Source of the DNA: Martelella mediterranea
Lineage (GTDB): Bacteria; Pseudomonadota; Alphaproteobacteria; Rhizobiales; Rhizobiaceae
Reading direction: 5' to 3'
NCBI GenBank assembly: GCA_003001975.1
Contig: PVUG01000012.1
Coordinates: 1-64,000 of the forward strand
DNA: 64,000 nucleotides
In this document: positions 1 to 8,850 of the stretch, piece by piece
How the letters are laid out: each line of letters starts with the position of its first letter
Position numbering within the stretch: position 1 is the stretch's first letter
The notes under the pieces: model-generated
Told to the model about the DNA's origin: nothing
Databases searched by the model: none
What the model saw: the letters and a program-made list of their open reading frames with translations, nothing else
Made by a program: the position numbers and the translations under genes

Positions 1-145
1 CGGGTTGTCTTTCCTTGAGAAAGGCCCGGATGCCGCGGCGATTGTTGGGAATGGTCACGCAGGCGCCGCCGTCACTGACGACGAGATTGTCCTTGGCGAC
101 ATCAATGCCGAAGCATCGATGCGGTGCAGTGTGCAAAATGTCCAT
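1..145 (-). CDS. IS110-family transposase, N-terminal end only (cut by window edge)
   Basis: These are the first 48 codons of a minus-strand gene that runs off the left edge. Residues 11-21 read CFGIDVAKDNL, the opening of the RuvC-like DEDD domain of IS110-family transposases; D15 is the expected first catalytic Asp. It is followed by a short beta strand and the GIRAF stretch usual for the family. IS110 elements normally lack terminal inverted repeats, so the element boundary cannot be read directly. The ATG at 143-145 has AGGATAGCAGGAC just upstream on its strand. Whether the gene is intact is unknown because the rest lies outside the window. Confidence 0.85.
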   Translation of the reverse strand, partial: MDILHTAPHRCFGIDVAKDNLVVSDGGACVTIPNNRRGIRAFLKERQP

Positions 146-286
146 TGTCCTGCTATCCTTTGCGGGCTTAGGATTGTTTGCGGGCGTCTTATGCCCAATC
201 AACTCTCCAAGCGGTGAAGCAAAAGGCGGCAGGGAGCCTTGATGACCTGGGGTGCTGTCCCAATCCTCGGACGGTCGCCTGTCGCC

Positions 287-314
287 GGGACTGCGGGGGG
301 ATGCCCGCAGTCCC
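287..314. repeat. Inverted repeat with 11-bp arms
   Basis: GGGACTGCGGG at 287-297 is matched by CCCGCAGTCCC at 304-314, with a 6-nt loop. No T-run follows on either strand, so it is not a standard intrinsic terminator. It may belong to the IS110 end or to the palindromic repeats beside it. Confidence 0.5.
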
Positions 315-344
315 GCTCTAACAATAGACCGTTTTGAACAAACA

Positions 345-367
345 ATCCTCGGGCTTGACCCGAGGAT
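345..367. repeat. Dispersed palindromic repeat, copy 1
   Basis: ATCCTCGGG and CCCGAGGAT flank a five-base centre (CTTGA). The same unit occurs in the reverse orientation at 468-490 and again at 19185-19207. Short GC-rich palindromes of this kind are common between genes in rhizobial chromosomes; no function is assigned. Confidence 0.7.
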
Positions 368-467
368 CCGAGCACCTGGTCCTACGACTGGCGTCTGCGG
401 CTATCGTGAAGTCCTTGCAATGTCTTACTAAAAGTCCGCCATCGCCTCCCGCCACAAACGGGATTGG

Positions 468-490
468 ATCCTCGGGTCAAGCCCGAGGAT
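468..490. repeat. Dispersed palindromic repeat, copy 2
   Basis: This has the same arms as copy 1 with the centre TCAAG, so it is inverted relative to copy 1. GATGACGCC follows. The pair 345-367 and 468-490 could fold into a larger structure with about 100 bp between the units. Confidence 0.7.
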
Positions 491-608
491 GACGCCAGTA
501 GGGTGGGCCGAGGAAGCCAAAAAGCCAAGAAGGCAAAAAGAAAATCCTGACGGAAGGGGAGATAACGGGGCCTTCGGTGGCAATGAACTGATCGAAGACC
601 CCGCCCGC

Positions 609-2411
609 TCAAACCTTCTCGAACAGGTCGATCACCTTCATCTCCGGCACCAGAACCAGTCCCTTGTCGGTGATGCGGATTTCGGGGATGACGGAGAGCG
701 GGATGAGATTGAAGCCCATATAGGGGATGGAGCAGCCGGCTTCTTCCCATTCGAGCTTCAGCACCCGCACGGCGTCGGCGACATCGTCGATGCGTTTGTC
801 GGACAAAAGCCCGGCAATCGGCAGTTCGACCATGGCGCGGACCTTGCCTTCATCGACCACGCAGACGCCGCCCTGGCTTTCCTCGATGGCCCGAAGCGCC
901 ACCTGCATATCGGCCTCATTGGTGCCGGCGATGATGATGTTGTGACTGTCATGGCCGACGGAGGAGGCAACCGCGCCGCGTTTCAGCGAGAAATCGGAGA
1001 GCAGGCCGTGGGCGACATTGCCGTCGGACTTGCCGTGGCGCTCGATCACCGAGACGAAGCAGAGATTGTGCCGGTCGAAATGCTGCTGCCAGTCATTGGC
1101 ATGTTCCAGTTCAACCGTGTCATGGATCAGCGTGATGCCCGGCAGTTCGGTGCGGATGCAGTGGGCGAGGACCCGCTCGGTCGGCAGGTCCGGAGTCAGC
1201 TTGATCTCTTTCGGCAGTTTCACCGTGTGGTAGGCCGCGTCGGGATAGCGGTAGCGCTCGGAAAGCGTCTCGTCGAGCAGCGACGTCACCTTCTCGTCTT
1301 CCACCACAAGCTCGCCGCCATACCAGGTGTTGACCGGTTTCAGCGTGTCGTCGAGCAGCACGATGTCGGCGCGCCGCCCGCCGCCAAGCCCGCCGATCTC
1401 GTCACCCATGCCGAAGCGTGTCGCGCCGTGGAGCGAGCCCATCGACCAGGCCTGTTCCGGCTTCATGCCGGCCTTGACCGCCTGACGCGTCACCCAGTCC
1501 TGGCCGAACATCAGCAGATCGTCGGCGTCGCGGTCGTCGGTGCAGACCGCCACGCGCTTGTGCGAAGCGCCGAGTTCGGTCACGGCCTTGATCGCCTCAG
1601 GCAGCGAATGCCAGGCCGTGGTCGGCGGTCCGCCGCGCAGGAAAATCCACACGCCGGCTTCCAGAAGATCATTGGCGATCTCCCGGTCGATGGCCTCGTG
1701 CGTGTCGGTCACGCCGGCTGCCGCATAGGCGGCAACGAATTCGCGGCCGTAGACATGGCCGGAAACCGGGCGGCCGCGCTTCAGCGATTCGGCGATGATC
1801 GCATGCGAGCGTTCGTCGCTCATGGCCACGGGCACGAAGTCCATCTTTTCGCCAAGGGCGACAGCTTCCGGCCATTTGTCGAAGATCTTGGCGATCTTGT
1901 CCGGCGTCAGATCGCCCCCGGCCGTTTCCATTTCCGCGCTGGTGGCCGGCACCGTGCTCGGCACCGTCAGGAAGATCGACAGCGGCGCCTGGCGGGCATC
2001 TTCCAGCATCGCCTCGACGCCGGCCACATCCATGACATTGCCGATCTCGTGGCTGTCGCAGAAGATCGTCGTGGTGCCGTTCAAAAGCGCCGCCTCGGCA
2101 TAGGCGCAGGCCGTCACCATGCTTGATTCGATATGAAGATGCGGGTCGACAAGGCCGGGCGCGACAATGCCGCCTTTGGCATCATAAACGTCCGCCGCCT
2201 TGCCGCGATGGGCGCCGGCATGCTTCACCGCGGCGATGCGTCCGCCCGAAATCCACAGTTCCCGGTCATCCAGCATGCGTTCCGAATAGGTTGAAAGCAC
2301 CCGCGCGCCGGTGATGACGAGATCCGGATCGTTGCGGCCGGAAGCGACATCGGCAAGCTGCCGGGTCATGTCGGAAAGAGGAGAAACGGAAAAGCGTGTC
2401 AGCTTGTTCAT
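609..2411 (-). CDS. ade: Adenine deaminase
   Basis: This cytoplasmic amidohydrolase converts adenine to hypoxanthine and ammonia in purine salvage or nitrogen scavenging. At 600 residues it matches the AdeC family. Residues 85-97 read [13 protein letters not shown], with the metal-binding HxH at 91 and 93. A mid-protein [14 protein letters not shown] stretch and a C-terminal [14 protein letters not shown] stretch are typical of AdeC rather than of dihydroorotase or urease. The ATG at 2411 starts MNKLTRF; a second ATG 14 codons later (MTRQLA) is possible. It appears to be transcribed alone, 142 bp downstream of the dsbA-like gene on the same strand. Confidence 0.92.
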   Translation of the reverse strand: MNKLTRFSVSPLSDMTRQLADVASGRNDPDLVITGARVLSTYSERMLDDRELWISGGRIAAVKHAGAHRGKAADVYDAKGGIVAPGLVDPHLHIESSMVTACAYAEAALLNGTTTIFCDSHEIGNVMDVAGVEAMLEDARQAPLSIFLTVPSTVPATSAEMETAGGDLTPDKIAKIFDKWPEAVALGEKMDFVPVAMSDERSHAIIAESLKRGRPVSGHVYGREFVAAYAAAGVTDTHEAIDREIANDLLEAGVWIFLRGGPPTTAWHSLPEAIKAVTELGASHKRVAVCTDDRDADDLLMFGQDWVTRQAVKAGMKPEQAWSMGSLHGATRFGMGDEIGGLGGGRRADIVLLDDTLKPVNTWYGGELVVEDEKVTSLLDETLSERYRYPDAAYHTVKLPKEIKLTPDLPTERVLAHCIRTELPGITLIHDTVELEHANDWQQHFDRHNLCFVSVIERHGKSDGNVAHGLLSDFSLKRGAVASSVGHDSHNIIIAGTNEADMQVALRAIEESQGGVCVVDEGKVRAMVELPIAGLLSDKRIDDVADAVRVLKLEWEEAGCSIPYMGFNLIPLSVIPEIRITDKGLVLVPEMKVIDLFEKV

Positions 2412-2518
2412 GATGGGCTTTCATACTGGTCAATGTGGCGTGCGGATCGGCCTGTCCATGCCGAAGAATCCGCCTGTGCCCGAAGCTAACGGCAGTGTGA
2501 AATGTGGTCCAGAGATTT

Positions 2519-2538
2519 CTTGAAAACGTCGTTTCAAG
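2519..2538. promoter_or_regulatory. Inverted repeat upstream of ade, possible operator
   Basis: CTTGAAA (2519-2525) and TTTCAAG (2532-2538) flank ACGTCG, about 108 bp before the ade start and just after the stop of the dsbA-like gene. No T-run follows, so an operator is as likely as an mRNA hairpin. The regulator is unknown. Confidence 0.3.
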
Positions 2539-2553
2539 GCAGTTTTGCTGCGT

Positions 2554-3168
2554 TCAGCCCGCCGACCGTGCCTGGGCGATTGCCGATTCCAGCATGATCC
2601 TGTCGAGAATGCCCGGATAAACCGTCCGGCCGATCACATAGGACGGCGTGCCGTTGAACTGGAAGGCCTCGGCCTGATGATAATTGCGGTCGAGCAGGTC
2701 GGAAATTTTCTTTTCGTTGTCCTTCACCGCCGCAGCAATGGCATCGAAATCAAGCCCCGCGTCGGTCAGCAGCGTTTCGACCCGTTCATGGGTCAGGCGG
2801 GCGCCTTTTGCCGTCATAAGCGTATCGAGCGCGGTTTCGTATTCACCAAGGGCGGCAGCGCCCTGAACGGCCTGCGCGGCATAAACGGAAACGTCGCCGA
2901 AAATCGGCCAGTCCTTCATCACCAGTTTGACATTGCCGTCCCTGGCAACGACATCGCGCACCATCGGATAGTCACGCTTGCAGTAGGTGCACTGGAAATC
3001 GAAATATTCGACAACGGTGACATCGCCGTCCGGATTGCCGAGGACGGGGGCATTCGGATCGGAAAACACGTTTTCCGGCGAGGGCTCATGGGCATATGCG
3101 CCGATCGGAAACAGCGCAAGGCCCGAGCCTGCGAGCATGCCTTTCAAAATGGTGCGGCGGTCCGTCAT
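2554..3168 (-). CDS. DsbA-family thiol:disulfide oxidoreductase, exported
   Basis: This 204-residue protein has an N-terminal signal carrying a twin Arg (DRRTILKG) and ending in AYA before HEP, so export, possibly by Tat, is likely. The thioredoxin-like domain begins near residue 45. The redox motif CTYC is at residues 60-63 (DFQCTYCKRDYP), and the cis-Pro region NGTPSYVIG lies near the end. It should form or shuffle disulfides in the periplasm, like the Com1/DsbA-type proteins of alphaproteobacteria. The ATG at 3168 was chosen over an upstream one at 3231 because AAGGAGACC sits just before it and the signal peptide then starts correctly. Confidence 0.85.
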   Translation of the reverse strand: MTDRRTILKGMLAGSGLALFPIGAYAHEPSPENVFSDPNAPVLGNPDGDVTVVEYFDFQCTYCKRDYPMVRDVVARDGNVKLVMKDWPIFGDVSVYAAQAVQGAAALGEYETALDTLMTAKGARLTHERVETLLTDAGLDFDAIAAAVKDNEKKISDLLDRNYHQAEAFQFNGTPSYVIGRTVYPGILDRIMLESAIAQARSAG

Positions 3169-3308
3169 GCCGGTCTCCTTGATTCTGATCCGGCTTAGTA
3201 TAGGGGACGGCGCCATCCTGCCACCCATCAATTTTGCGCGAGCGCGCCCTCCTCAAACGCGGGTGTGCCACCGGCCCCCAAAAGGGCCGGGGCGTTTTGC
3301 AAGGCCGT

Positions 3309-5630
3309 TCAGCCGCGCAGGGCTTTTGCGGCTTCGACCATATTGACCAGCGCCGGTTTGACCTCGGCCCAGCCGCGGGTCTTCAGGCCGCAATCGGGAT
3401 TGATCCAGATCTGGCGGTCATCGAGCCGCTTGCGGGCAAGCGACAGCAGCTCCGTCATCTCGCCTGTTGCTGGAATGCGGGGCGAGTGGATGTCATAAAC
3501 ACCGGGCCCGATTTCGCTTGGATACTCGAAGGCGGTGAAGACATCGAGCAGTTCCATCTTTGAGCGCGAGGTCTCGATGGAAATCACATCCGTATCCATC
3601 TCCGCAATCGCATCGATGATGTCGTTGAACTCCGAATAGCACATATGGGTGTGGATCTGGGTTTCATCCGCAACCCCCGAGGATGAAAGCCTGAAGGCGT
3701 CGATGGCCCAGTCGAGATAGGTCTTCCACTCCGATTTGCGCAGCGGCAGGCCTTCGCGCAGGGCGGCTTCGTCAATCTGGATGATCGCAGCGCCTGCCGT
3801 TTCCAGATCGACAACCTCGTCGCGGATGGCAAGCGCGATCTGGGCGCAGGTCTGCGAACGGGGGATATCGTCGCGCACGAACGACCAGTTGAGGATGGTG
3901 ACCGGCCCCGTCAGCATGCCCTTGACCGGCTTTTCGGTCTTCGACTGCGCAAACCGCCACCAGTCAACCGTCATCGGCGCGGGCCGGGAGACATCGCCGA
4001 AGATCACCGGCGGGCGGACATAGCGCGAGCCGTAGCTCTGCACCCAGCCATGCTTGGTAAAGGCGAAGCCGGAGAGCTTTTCGCCGAAATACTGGACCAT
4101 GTCATTGCGCTCGAATTCGCCATGAACCAGCACGTCGAGGCCGATGTCTTCCTGAAAGCGGATCGCCTTTTCCGTCTCGGTCTGAAGAAAGCCGTCATAG
4201 GCTGCCCGGTCGAGATCGCCGCGATTGAAGGCGGCGCGGGATTTGCGGACCTCGCTGGTCTGCGGGAAGGAGCCGATTGTCGTCGTCGGAAACAGCGGCA
4301 GTCCAAGCTTCTTGCGCTGAAGGGCAATGCGGTCGGAAAAGCGGCTCTTGCGGCGGCGGTCGTTTTCGCTGACGGCGGCAAGCCGGGCGGCAACCACATC
4401 ATTGTGGACGCGGGGCGAACGGCTGCGTGCGGCAAGGGCGTTGCCGGCAGCCGCAAGCGCCTCGTCAATCGCTTCGCCGCCAAGCCCGCGGGCCAGGGCG
4501 GAAAGCTCTTCGAGCTTCTGGATTGCGAAGGACAGCCAGCTTTTCAGCTCCGGATCGAGTTCGGTTTCCAGCGCGACATCGATCGGCACATGGAGAAGCG
4601 AGCAGGACGGGGCGATTTGAACCTTGTCCGCACCGCGCGCCTCGATCACCGGCCGCAGTTGCTCGAGAAGTGCGGGAAGGTCTGCCCGCCAGATGTTGCG
4701 TCCGTCGATGACGCCAAGCGAAAGCACCTGTTCGGGCGCGGCCTTTGCGAGAATGCCCTCCAGCGCATCAGGTGCACGTTTGAGATCGAAATGCAGACCG
4801 GCAACGGGCAGGTTCAGTGCCGTCTGCGCATTGTCGCCGAGATCGCCGAAATAGCTGGCGAGCATGAGCTTCAGCCCCGGCACGGCCCTGGTGAGGACGT
4901 CATAGGCGTTTTTAAAAGCAGCACGTTCATCGTTCGTCAGGTCGAGCACCAGCGCGGGTTCGTCGATCTGCACCCATTCTGCGCCTGCCTCATGGAGCCG
5001 GCTGAGCAGCTCGGTATAGACCGGCAGAAGACGCGACAGCAGCGTGACCGGCTCGAAATCGGATCCCCGCGCCTTGGCGAGCTTCAGGAAGGTGACGGGG
5101 CCGAGAATGACCGGACGCGTTTCGATGCCCAGCGCCTTGGCTTCAAGGTAGTGATCGACCGGCTTGGTCGAGGACAGCGCAAAGGTCTGATCTTCCGTCA
5201 GTTCGGGCACGAGATAGTGGTAGTTGGTGTCGAACCACTTGGTCATTTCCAGCGCGCGAACGTCGCGCCCGTGTCCGGCATGGCCGCAACCGGCATCGTC
5301 TGCGCTCGTCTGTGCGCCGCGCGCCATGGCAAAATAGGTTTCAAGCGAGACGTCACCGCCGGTCCAGCCATATTCCTGCGGAATTGCGCCGACCATGACC
5401 GCGGTGTCGAGAACGTGGTCGTAGAGCGAGAAATCATTCGACGGGATCACATCGATCCCTTTTTCCTGTTGCAGGCGCCAGTTCTTGCGGCGCAGATGTT
5501 CGGCCGTATCGAGAAGTTCGGCAGCGCCGGATTTGCCGGACCAGCAGGATTCCAGCGCGAATTTCAGTTCACGTCGTGCGCCGATGCGCGGAAAGCCGAG
5601 GCTTGCGACGGCAGGTTTCGTATTTGGCAT
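3309..5630 (-). CDS. metE: Cobalamin-independent methionine synthase
   Basis: This enzyme transfers the methyl group of 5-methyltetrahydropteroyl-polyglutamate to homocysteine to make methionine, using zinc and no B12. The start MPNTKPAVASLGFPRIG gives 773 residues, near the 750-770 usual for MetE. The C-terminal half holds the zinc-site stretches HTHMCYSEF and NPDCGLKTRGW, and TTTIGSFPQT opens the second domain. An in-frame ATG at 5723 lies inside the RNA leader and is rejected. The gene is preceded by a B12 riboswitch, which explains its control: it should be off when cobalamin supports MetH. Confidence 0.96.
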   Translation of the reverse strand: MPNTKPAVASLGFPRIGARRELKFALESCWSGKSGAAELLDTAEHLRRKNWRLQQEKGIDVIPSNDFSLYDHVLDTAVMVGAIPQEYGWTGGDVSLETYFAMARGAQTSADDAGCGHAGHGRDVRALEMTKWFDTNYHYLVPELTEDQTFALSSTKPVDHYLEAKALGIETRPVILGPVTFLKLAKARGSDFEPVTLLSRLLPVYTELLSRLHEAGAEWVQIDEPALVLDLTNDERAAFKNAYDVLTRAVPGLKLMLASYFGDLGDNAQTALNLPVAGLHFDLKRAPDALEGILAKAAPEQVLSLGVIDGRNIWRADLPALLEQLRPVIEARGADKVQIAPSCSLLHVPIDVALETELDPELKSWLSFAIQKLEELSALARGLGGEAIDEALAAAGNALAARSRSPRVHNDVVAARLAAVSENDRRRKSRFSDRIALQRKKLGLPLFPTTTIGSFPQTSEVRKSRAAFNRGDLDRAAYDGFLQTETEKAIRFQEDIGLDVLVHGEFERNDMVQYFGEKLSGFAFTKHGWVQSYGSRYVRPPVIFGDVSRPAPMTVDWWRFAQSKTEKPVKGMLTGPVTILNWSFVRDDIPRSQTCAQIALAIRDEVVDLETAGAAIIQIDEAALREGLPLRKSEWKTYLDWAIDAFRLSSSGVADETQIHTHMCYSEFNDIIDAIAEMDTDVISIETSRSKMELLDVFTAFEYPSEIGPGVYDIHSPRIPATGEMTELLSLARKRLDDRQIWINPDCGLKTRGWAEVKPALVNMVEAAKALRG

Positions 5631-5678
5631 TTCATACCCCAGACAAAGTTGGGGGCATGGGTTGGCGGAAAGCATGAG

Positions 5679-5704
5679 AAAACACCGCGGGAGCGACCTC
5701 CCAC
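5679..5704 (-). terminator. Hairpin between B12 aptamer and metE, possible expression platform
   Basis: On the minus strand GGGAG and CTCCC (within 5689-5702) form a short stem, followed a few bases later by TGTTTTC. It lies between the aptamer and the metE start, where an off-state terminator or a sequestering stem would sit. The stem is short and the T-run broken, so the mechanism is uncertain. Confidence 0.35.
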
Positions 5705-5751
5705 GCCGGTTTCGCAGCACCACCGGGACACCCCGCCCGTGGACAGTTACA

Positions 5752-5952
5752 AGGCTCTGGCAGGTCTCCTGGCTTGCGGGTCGGTGCGCCTTTCCGTCTT
5801 CCCGGTTTCCCAGTGACGATGTGGAAAGGCACTCTCCGCTTACAGTTGCGGGGGCAGCTCCGGAATTGCCGCTGACAATGATGTCGCACAGCGCACCGGA
5901 TTCCCTCTTGGCGCCGGGATGGGCATCAACCCATCACAGCGAACCAGAGCGG
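5752..5952 (-). ncRNA. Cobalamin (B12) riboswitch
   Basis: On the minus strand the segment carries the strongly conserved core CCCCCGCAACTGTAAGCGG (about 5836-5855), then GTCACTGGG, and near its 3' end the B12-box region GCCAGGAGACCTGCC (5759-5773). These elements occur in the order and spacing of AdoCbl-class riboswitches. It lies 120-320 nt before metE on the same strand. Binding of adenosylcobalamin should lower metE expression, the usual arrangement in bacteria that also possess B12-dependent MetH. Confidence 0.95.
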
Positions 5953-5957
5953 ATGCA

Positions 5958-5985
5958 GTGTTATCCGGCCGGTATCGATTGTCAA
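5958..5985 (-). promoter_or_regulatory. Candidate metE promoter
   Basis: On the minus strand TTGACA (5985-5980) is followed after 16 nt by TAACAC (5963-5958). Transcription would begin near 5950, right at the 5' edge of the riboswitch. The -35 box is perfect; the -10 box is weak. An AT-rich tract (5984-6020) lies upstream. Confidence 0.45.
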
Positions 5986-6223
5986 TTGATATAAAGATAT
6001 ATTTATATAATTAATTCATTATGTGTTGACGCGACTCTTCCGGGAGGTTTGAGCCTGACGCCAGTCGCCATTGCGCAAAACACCGATGAAAAGTTCACCC
6101 ATATTGCGGGTTAGGCGTTTCGCACGATGCCTGAAAAAGGCTAAAAGGCGAGCGGGAAGACGGTCGGTTTGTGCGTAATTCTCAGCGTGGGGCGACCGAG
6201 AGCAACAGGGAAGACGGAACATC

Positions 6224-8668
6224 ATGGCAAATGTCGCAGAAACGATCATTCTCAACGACGGCTGGACGGCGACGTGCGACGACGCAGACATCGCAGTCGA
6301 ACTGAACGTTCCGGGCGATGTTCATTCCGCCCTGCTTGCCGCAGGCAAGATCGAAGATCCCTACTGGCGCGACAATGAAACCCTGACGGACTGGGTGCAC
6401 CGTTCGGTCTGGACCGCAAAACGGTCGTTCAATCTGGAAAGCGTGGACAACGGGCACTTCACGCTGCGTTTCGAAAGTGTCGATTGCCTTGCCGAAGTGC
6501 GTATCAACGGCAAACCGGTCGGGCACTGCGAGAGCCAGTTCCTGCGCTATGACTTCGACGTCACCGGCTTTTTGCGCGAAGGCGAAAACCTCATCGAAGT
6601 GACATTCCTGTCCAATTCCCTGGAAGCTGCAAAAAGGGCGGAAAACTCCGATTTCCCGATGCCGTTTTCGACCAACAGCCGCATCGGTCACCTGAATTTC
6701 CTGCGCAAGACGCAGTGCCATGGCGGCTGGGACTGGGGGATCGCGCTGTGCCCGCTCGGTTTTTACGGCGATATCGCGCTTGTGCGCACCGGATCGGTCC
6801 GTCTCGATGATGTTGCCATCCGTCAGCGTCACGAAGATGGCGCCGTGGAACTGGATGTGACACTCCACGCCTTTGCCTTCGCGCCGGCGGTTGAAGACGC
6901 CATTGTGGAAATCGATGGCCACCGGGCAACTGCGACGCTGCATGCCTTTCCCGGTGAAAACCGTGTGACCGTGACGGCCCGGGTGGAAAACCCGCGACTG
7001 TGGTGGCCGGCCGGTCATGGCGAGCAGGCATTCTATGACCTGTCCGTTTCGCTTGGCGGCCAGACGAGGGATTTCCGCATCGGCTTGCGTGATGTCGCGT
7101 TGCTGACCGACGAAGACAAGATCGGCAACCGCTTTGCGTTCAAGGTCAACGGCCGCGAGATCTTCATGAAGGGCGCCAACTGGATCCCCGGCGATGCACT
7201 GCCCGAACGCGCCACGCCTGAACAGGTGCGCGACCTTTTGCAGTCGGCAGTCGACGCCAATATGAACATGATCCGCATCTGGGGCGGCGGGCAGTATGAG
7301 GCCGACTGGTTCTATGAACTGTGCGACGAACTCGGCCTGATGATCTGGCACGATTTCATGTTCGCCTGCAATCTCTACCCCGCTCATGAGCGGCACTGGC
7401 TCGATCTGGTGCGCAAGGAGGCGCGCCAGCAATTGCGCAGGCTTTCGCGTTTTGCGGCAATGGCACTGTGGTGCGGCGACAACGAGCTGGTCGGCGCCCT
7501 GACCTGGTACAAGGAGAGCCTCGAGAACCGCGACCGTTACCTGGCGATCTACGATCGGTTGAACCATGCGCTGGAAGAGGCGGTGGAGGATGAGGATATC
7601 GGTCTGCCGTTCCGTCCCTCATCGCCCTCCGTCGGTCGTCTCGATTTCGGCGATGGCTGGCATGTGGACACGTCCGGCGACATGCATTTCTGGGATGTCT
7701 GGCATTCGGCGAAGGATTTCGAGCACTACCGCACCGTCAGGCCGCGCTTCTGCTCGGAATTCGGTTTCCAGTCTTTCCCGTCCATGCGGGTGATCAGGAG
7801 CTTCACCGATGAGGAGGACCGGAACGTCTCCTCTGCCGTTCTGGATGTTCATCAGCGCAATGAGGGCGGCAATAGCCGGATTGTCGAGACCATCGCCCGC
7901 TATTTCCGCTTTCCCGACAGTTTCGAGGATATGGTTTACCTCAGCCAGCTCGGACAGGGGCTGGCGATGAAGACGGCGATCGAATTCTGGCGGGCCAACA
8001 GGCCGCGCACCATGGGCACGCTGTTCTGGCAGTTGAACGATACCTGGCCGGTGGCAAGCTGGTCGAGCCTTGAATATGGCGGCGGCTGGAAGACCACGCA
8101 GTATCTCGCCCGCCGGTTTTTTGCCGACCTGATGGTGACTGCCCAGCCGGACCCCGATACCGGCGCGATCACGCTGCTGGCCGTTTCCGACAGGACCGAG
8201 GATACGCCGGTCACGGTCCGGCTGCGCAGCGTCAATGCTACATCCGGCAAAGTCGCCGAGATCGGCGATTATCCGGTGACGGCGAAGGCTGCCGGTGTTG
8301 TCGAAGTGGCGCGCATCCGGCCGGAAACTCTGGAAGAAAGCGCCTTTCTGGTCTTTGACTGGCGCGATCAGTCCGGCAATGTGCTCGGCGAGAACGAATA
8401 TCTGCCGAAACGGCCGAAGGCCTATCGCTTCGTCGCGCCGCAAATCGAGACGGCGGTGGAGACAGCCGATAATGACGAACGTCGCGTCACGCTGACGAGC
8501 GATCGTCCCGCGCTCTACGTGACCTATGGCCACGGCGATGACGACATCTATTCCGACAATTGCTTCACGCTTTTGCCCGGCGAGCCGAAGGTGATCACCG
8601 TCACACGCAAGCGGCGCTCGCACCTGCCGGATGACGGCACGCCGATTGTCAGCTATCTTCGGGGTTAG
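6224..8668 (+). CDS. Beta-mannosidase, glycoside hydrolase family 2
   Basis: This 814-residue enzyme has the GH2 layout: sugar-binding jelly roll (about 1-170), immunoglobulin-like domain (about 180-285), TIM barrel (about 290-620) and C-terminal beta domains. The acid/base Glu is E421 in WCGDNELVG and the nucleophile is E512 in FCSEFGFQS. The GANWIPGDALP and MIRIWGGGQYE segments are typical of beta-mannosidases. No signal peptide is visible, so it likely acts in the cytoplasm on imported manno-oligosaccharides from mannan or N-glycans. GGAAG precedes the ATG. No mannan transporter lies beside it. Confidence 0.9.
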   Translation: MANVAETIILNDGWTATCDDADIAVELNVPGDVHSALLAAGKIEDPYWRDNETLTDWVHRSVWTAKRSFNLESVDNGHFTLRFESVDCLAEVRINGKPVGHCESQFLRYDFDVTGFLREGENLIEVTFLSNSLEAAKRAENSDFPMPFSTNSRIGHLNFLRKTQCHGGWDWGIALCPLGFYGDIALVRTGSVRLDDVAIRQRHEDGAVELDVTLHAFAFAPAVEDAIVEIDGHRATATLHAFPGENRVTVTARVENPRLWWPAGHGEQAFYDLSVSLGGQTRDFRIGLRDVALLTDEDKIGNRFAFKVNGREIFMKGANWIPGDALPERATPEQVRDLLQSAVDANMNMIRIWGGGQYEADWFYELCDELGLMIWHDFMFACNLYPAHERHWLDLVRKEARQQLRRLSRFAAMALWCGDNELVGALTWYKESLENRDRYLAIYDRLNHALEEAVEDEDIGLPFRPSSPSVGRLDFGDGWHVDTSGDMHFWDVWHSAKDFEHYRTVRPRFCSEFGFQSFPSMRVIRSFTDEEDRNVSSAVLDVHQRNEGGNSRIVETIARYFRFPDSFEDMVYLSQLGQGLAMKTAIEFWRANRPRTMGTLFWQLNDTWPVASWSSLEYGGGWKTTQYLARRFFADLMVTAQPDPDTGAITLLAVSDRTEDTPVTVRLRSVNATSGKVAEIGDYPVTAKAAGVVEVARIRPETLEESAFLVFDWRDQSGNVLGENEYLPKRPKAYRFVAPQIETAVETADNDERRVTLTSDRPALYVTYGHGDDDIYSDNCFTLLPGEPKVITVTRKRRSHLPDDGTPIVSYLRG

Positions 8669-8690
8669 AGCGTTTCAGTCTGAAACGCTC
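8668..8690. repeat. Perfect palindrome at the beta-mannosidase stop codon
   Basis: GAGCGTTTCAG and CTGAAACGCTC flank a single T. The first base is the last base of the TAG stop. It lacks a T-run but could still stop or stabilise the transcript. Its outer bases (TAGAGC...TTCAG) resemble the ends of the 273-bp element at 53252-53524, and its core resembles the palindrome at 57282-57310. Confidence 0.6.
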
Positions 8691-8850
8691 CAAGGCGGGA
8701 AACAGCATATTTTGGCCGTGAACAGGGCGCAGGAATAGCCTCAAACGAAGGCTTGCTCTTGCGGGCTGTTTGCCCTATTCCTCACGCGCCGAGGCCGGTC
8801 AGGGATAAAAAAACACCATCCCTGCGCAAAACGGAGGCCACGAAATCTAT

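Larger units (their letters stand above)
146..608. other. 463-bp gene-free stretch between IS110 end and ade
   Basis: No open frame here looks coding. The stretch should hold the outer end of the IS110 element. It also holds an inverted repeat at 287-314 and two copies of a GC-rich palindrome in opposite orientation at 345-367 and 468-490, listed separately. Confidence 0.6.

Noticed and set aside
489-2126. Long open frame opposite ade
   Set aside because: It is an antisense shadow of ade caused by high GC at third codon positions. Its Asp/His/Arg/Gly-heavy composition matches no family.
3271-3290. CCGGCCC/GGGCCGG hairpin between metE and the dsbA-like gene
   Set aside because: There is no T-run on the minus strand, which is the transcribed one, so a terminator call is not supported.
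4050-5816. Long open frame opposite metE and running into the riboswitch
   Set aside because: It is antisense to a certain gene and crosses a structured RNA. It has no domain features.
6182-7567. Long open frame opposite the beta-mannosidase
   Set aside because: The sense strand carries clear GH2 catalytic motifs. The antisense product has no recognisable fold.
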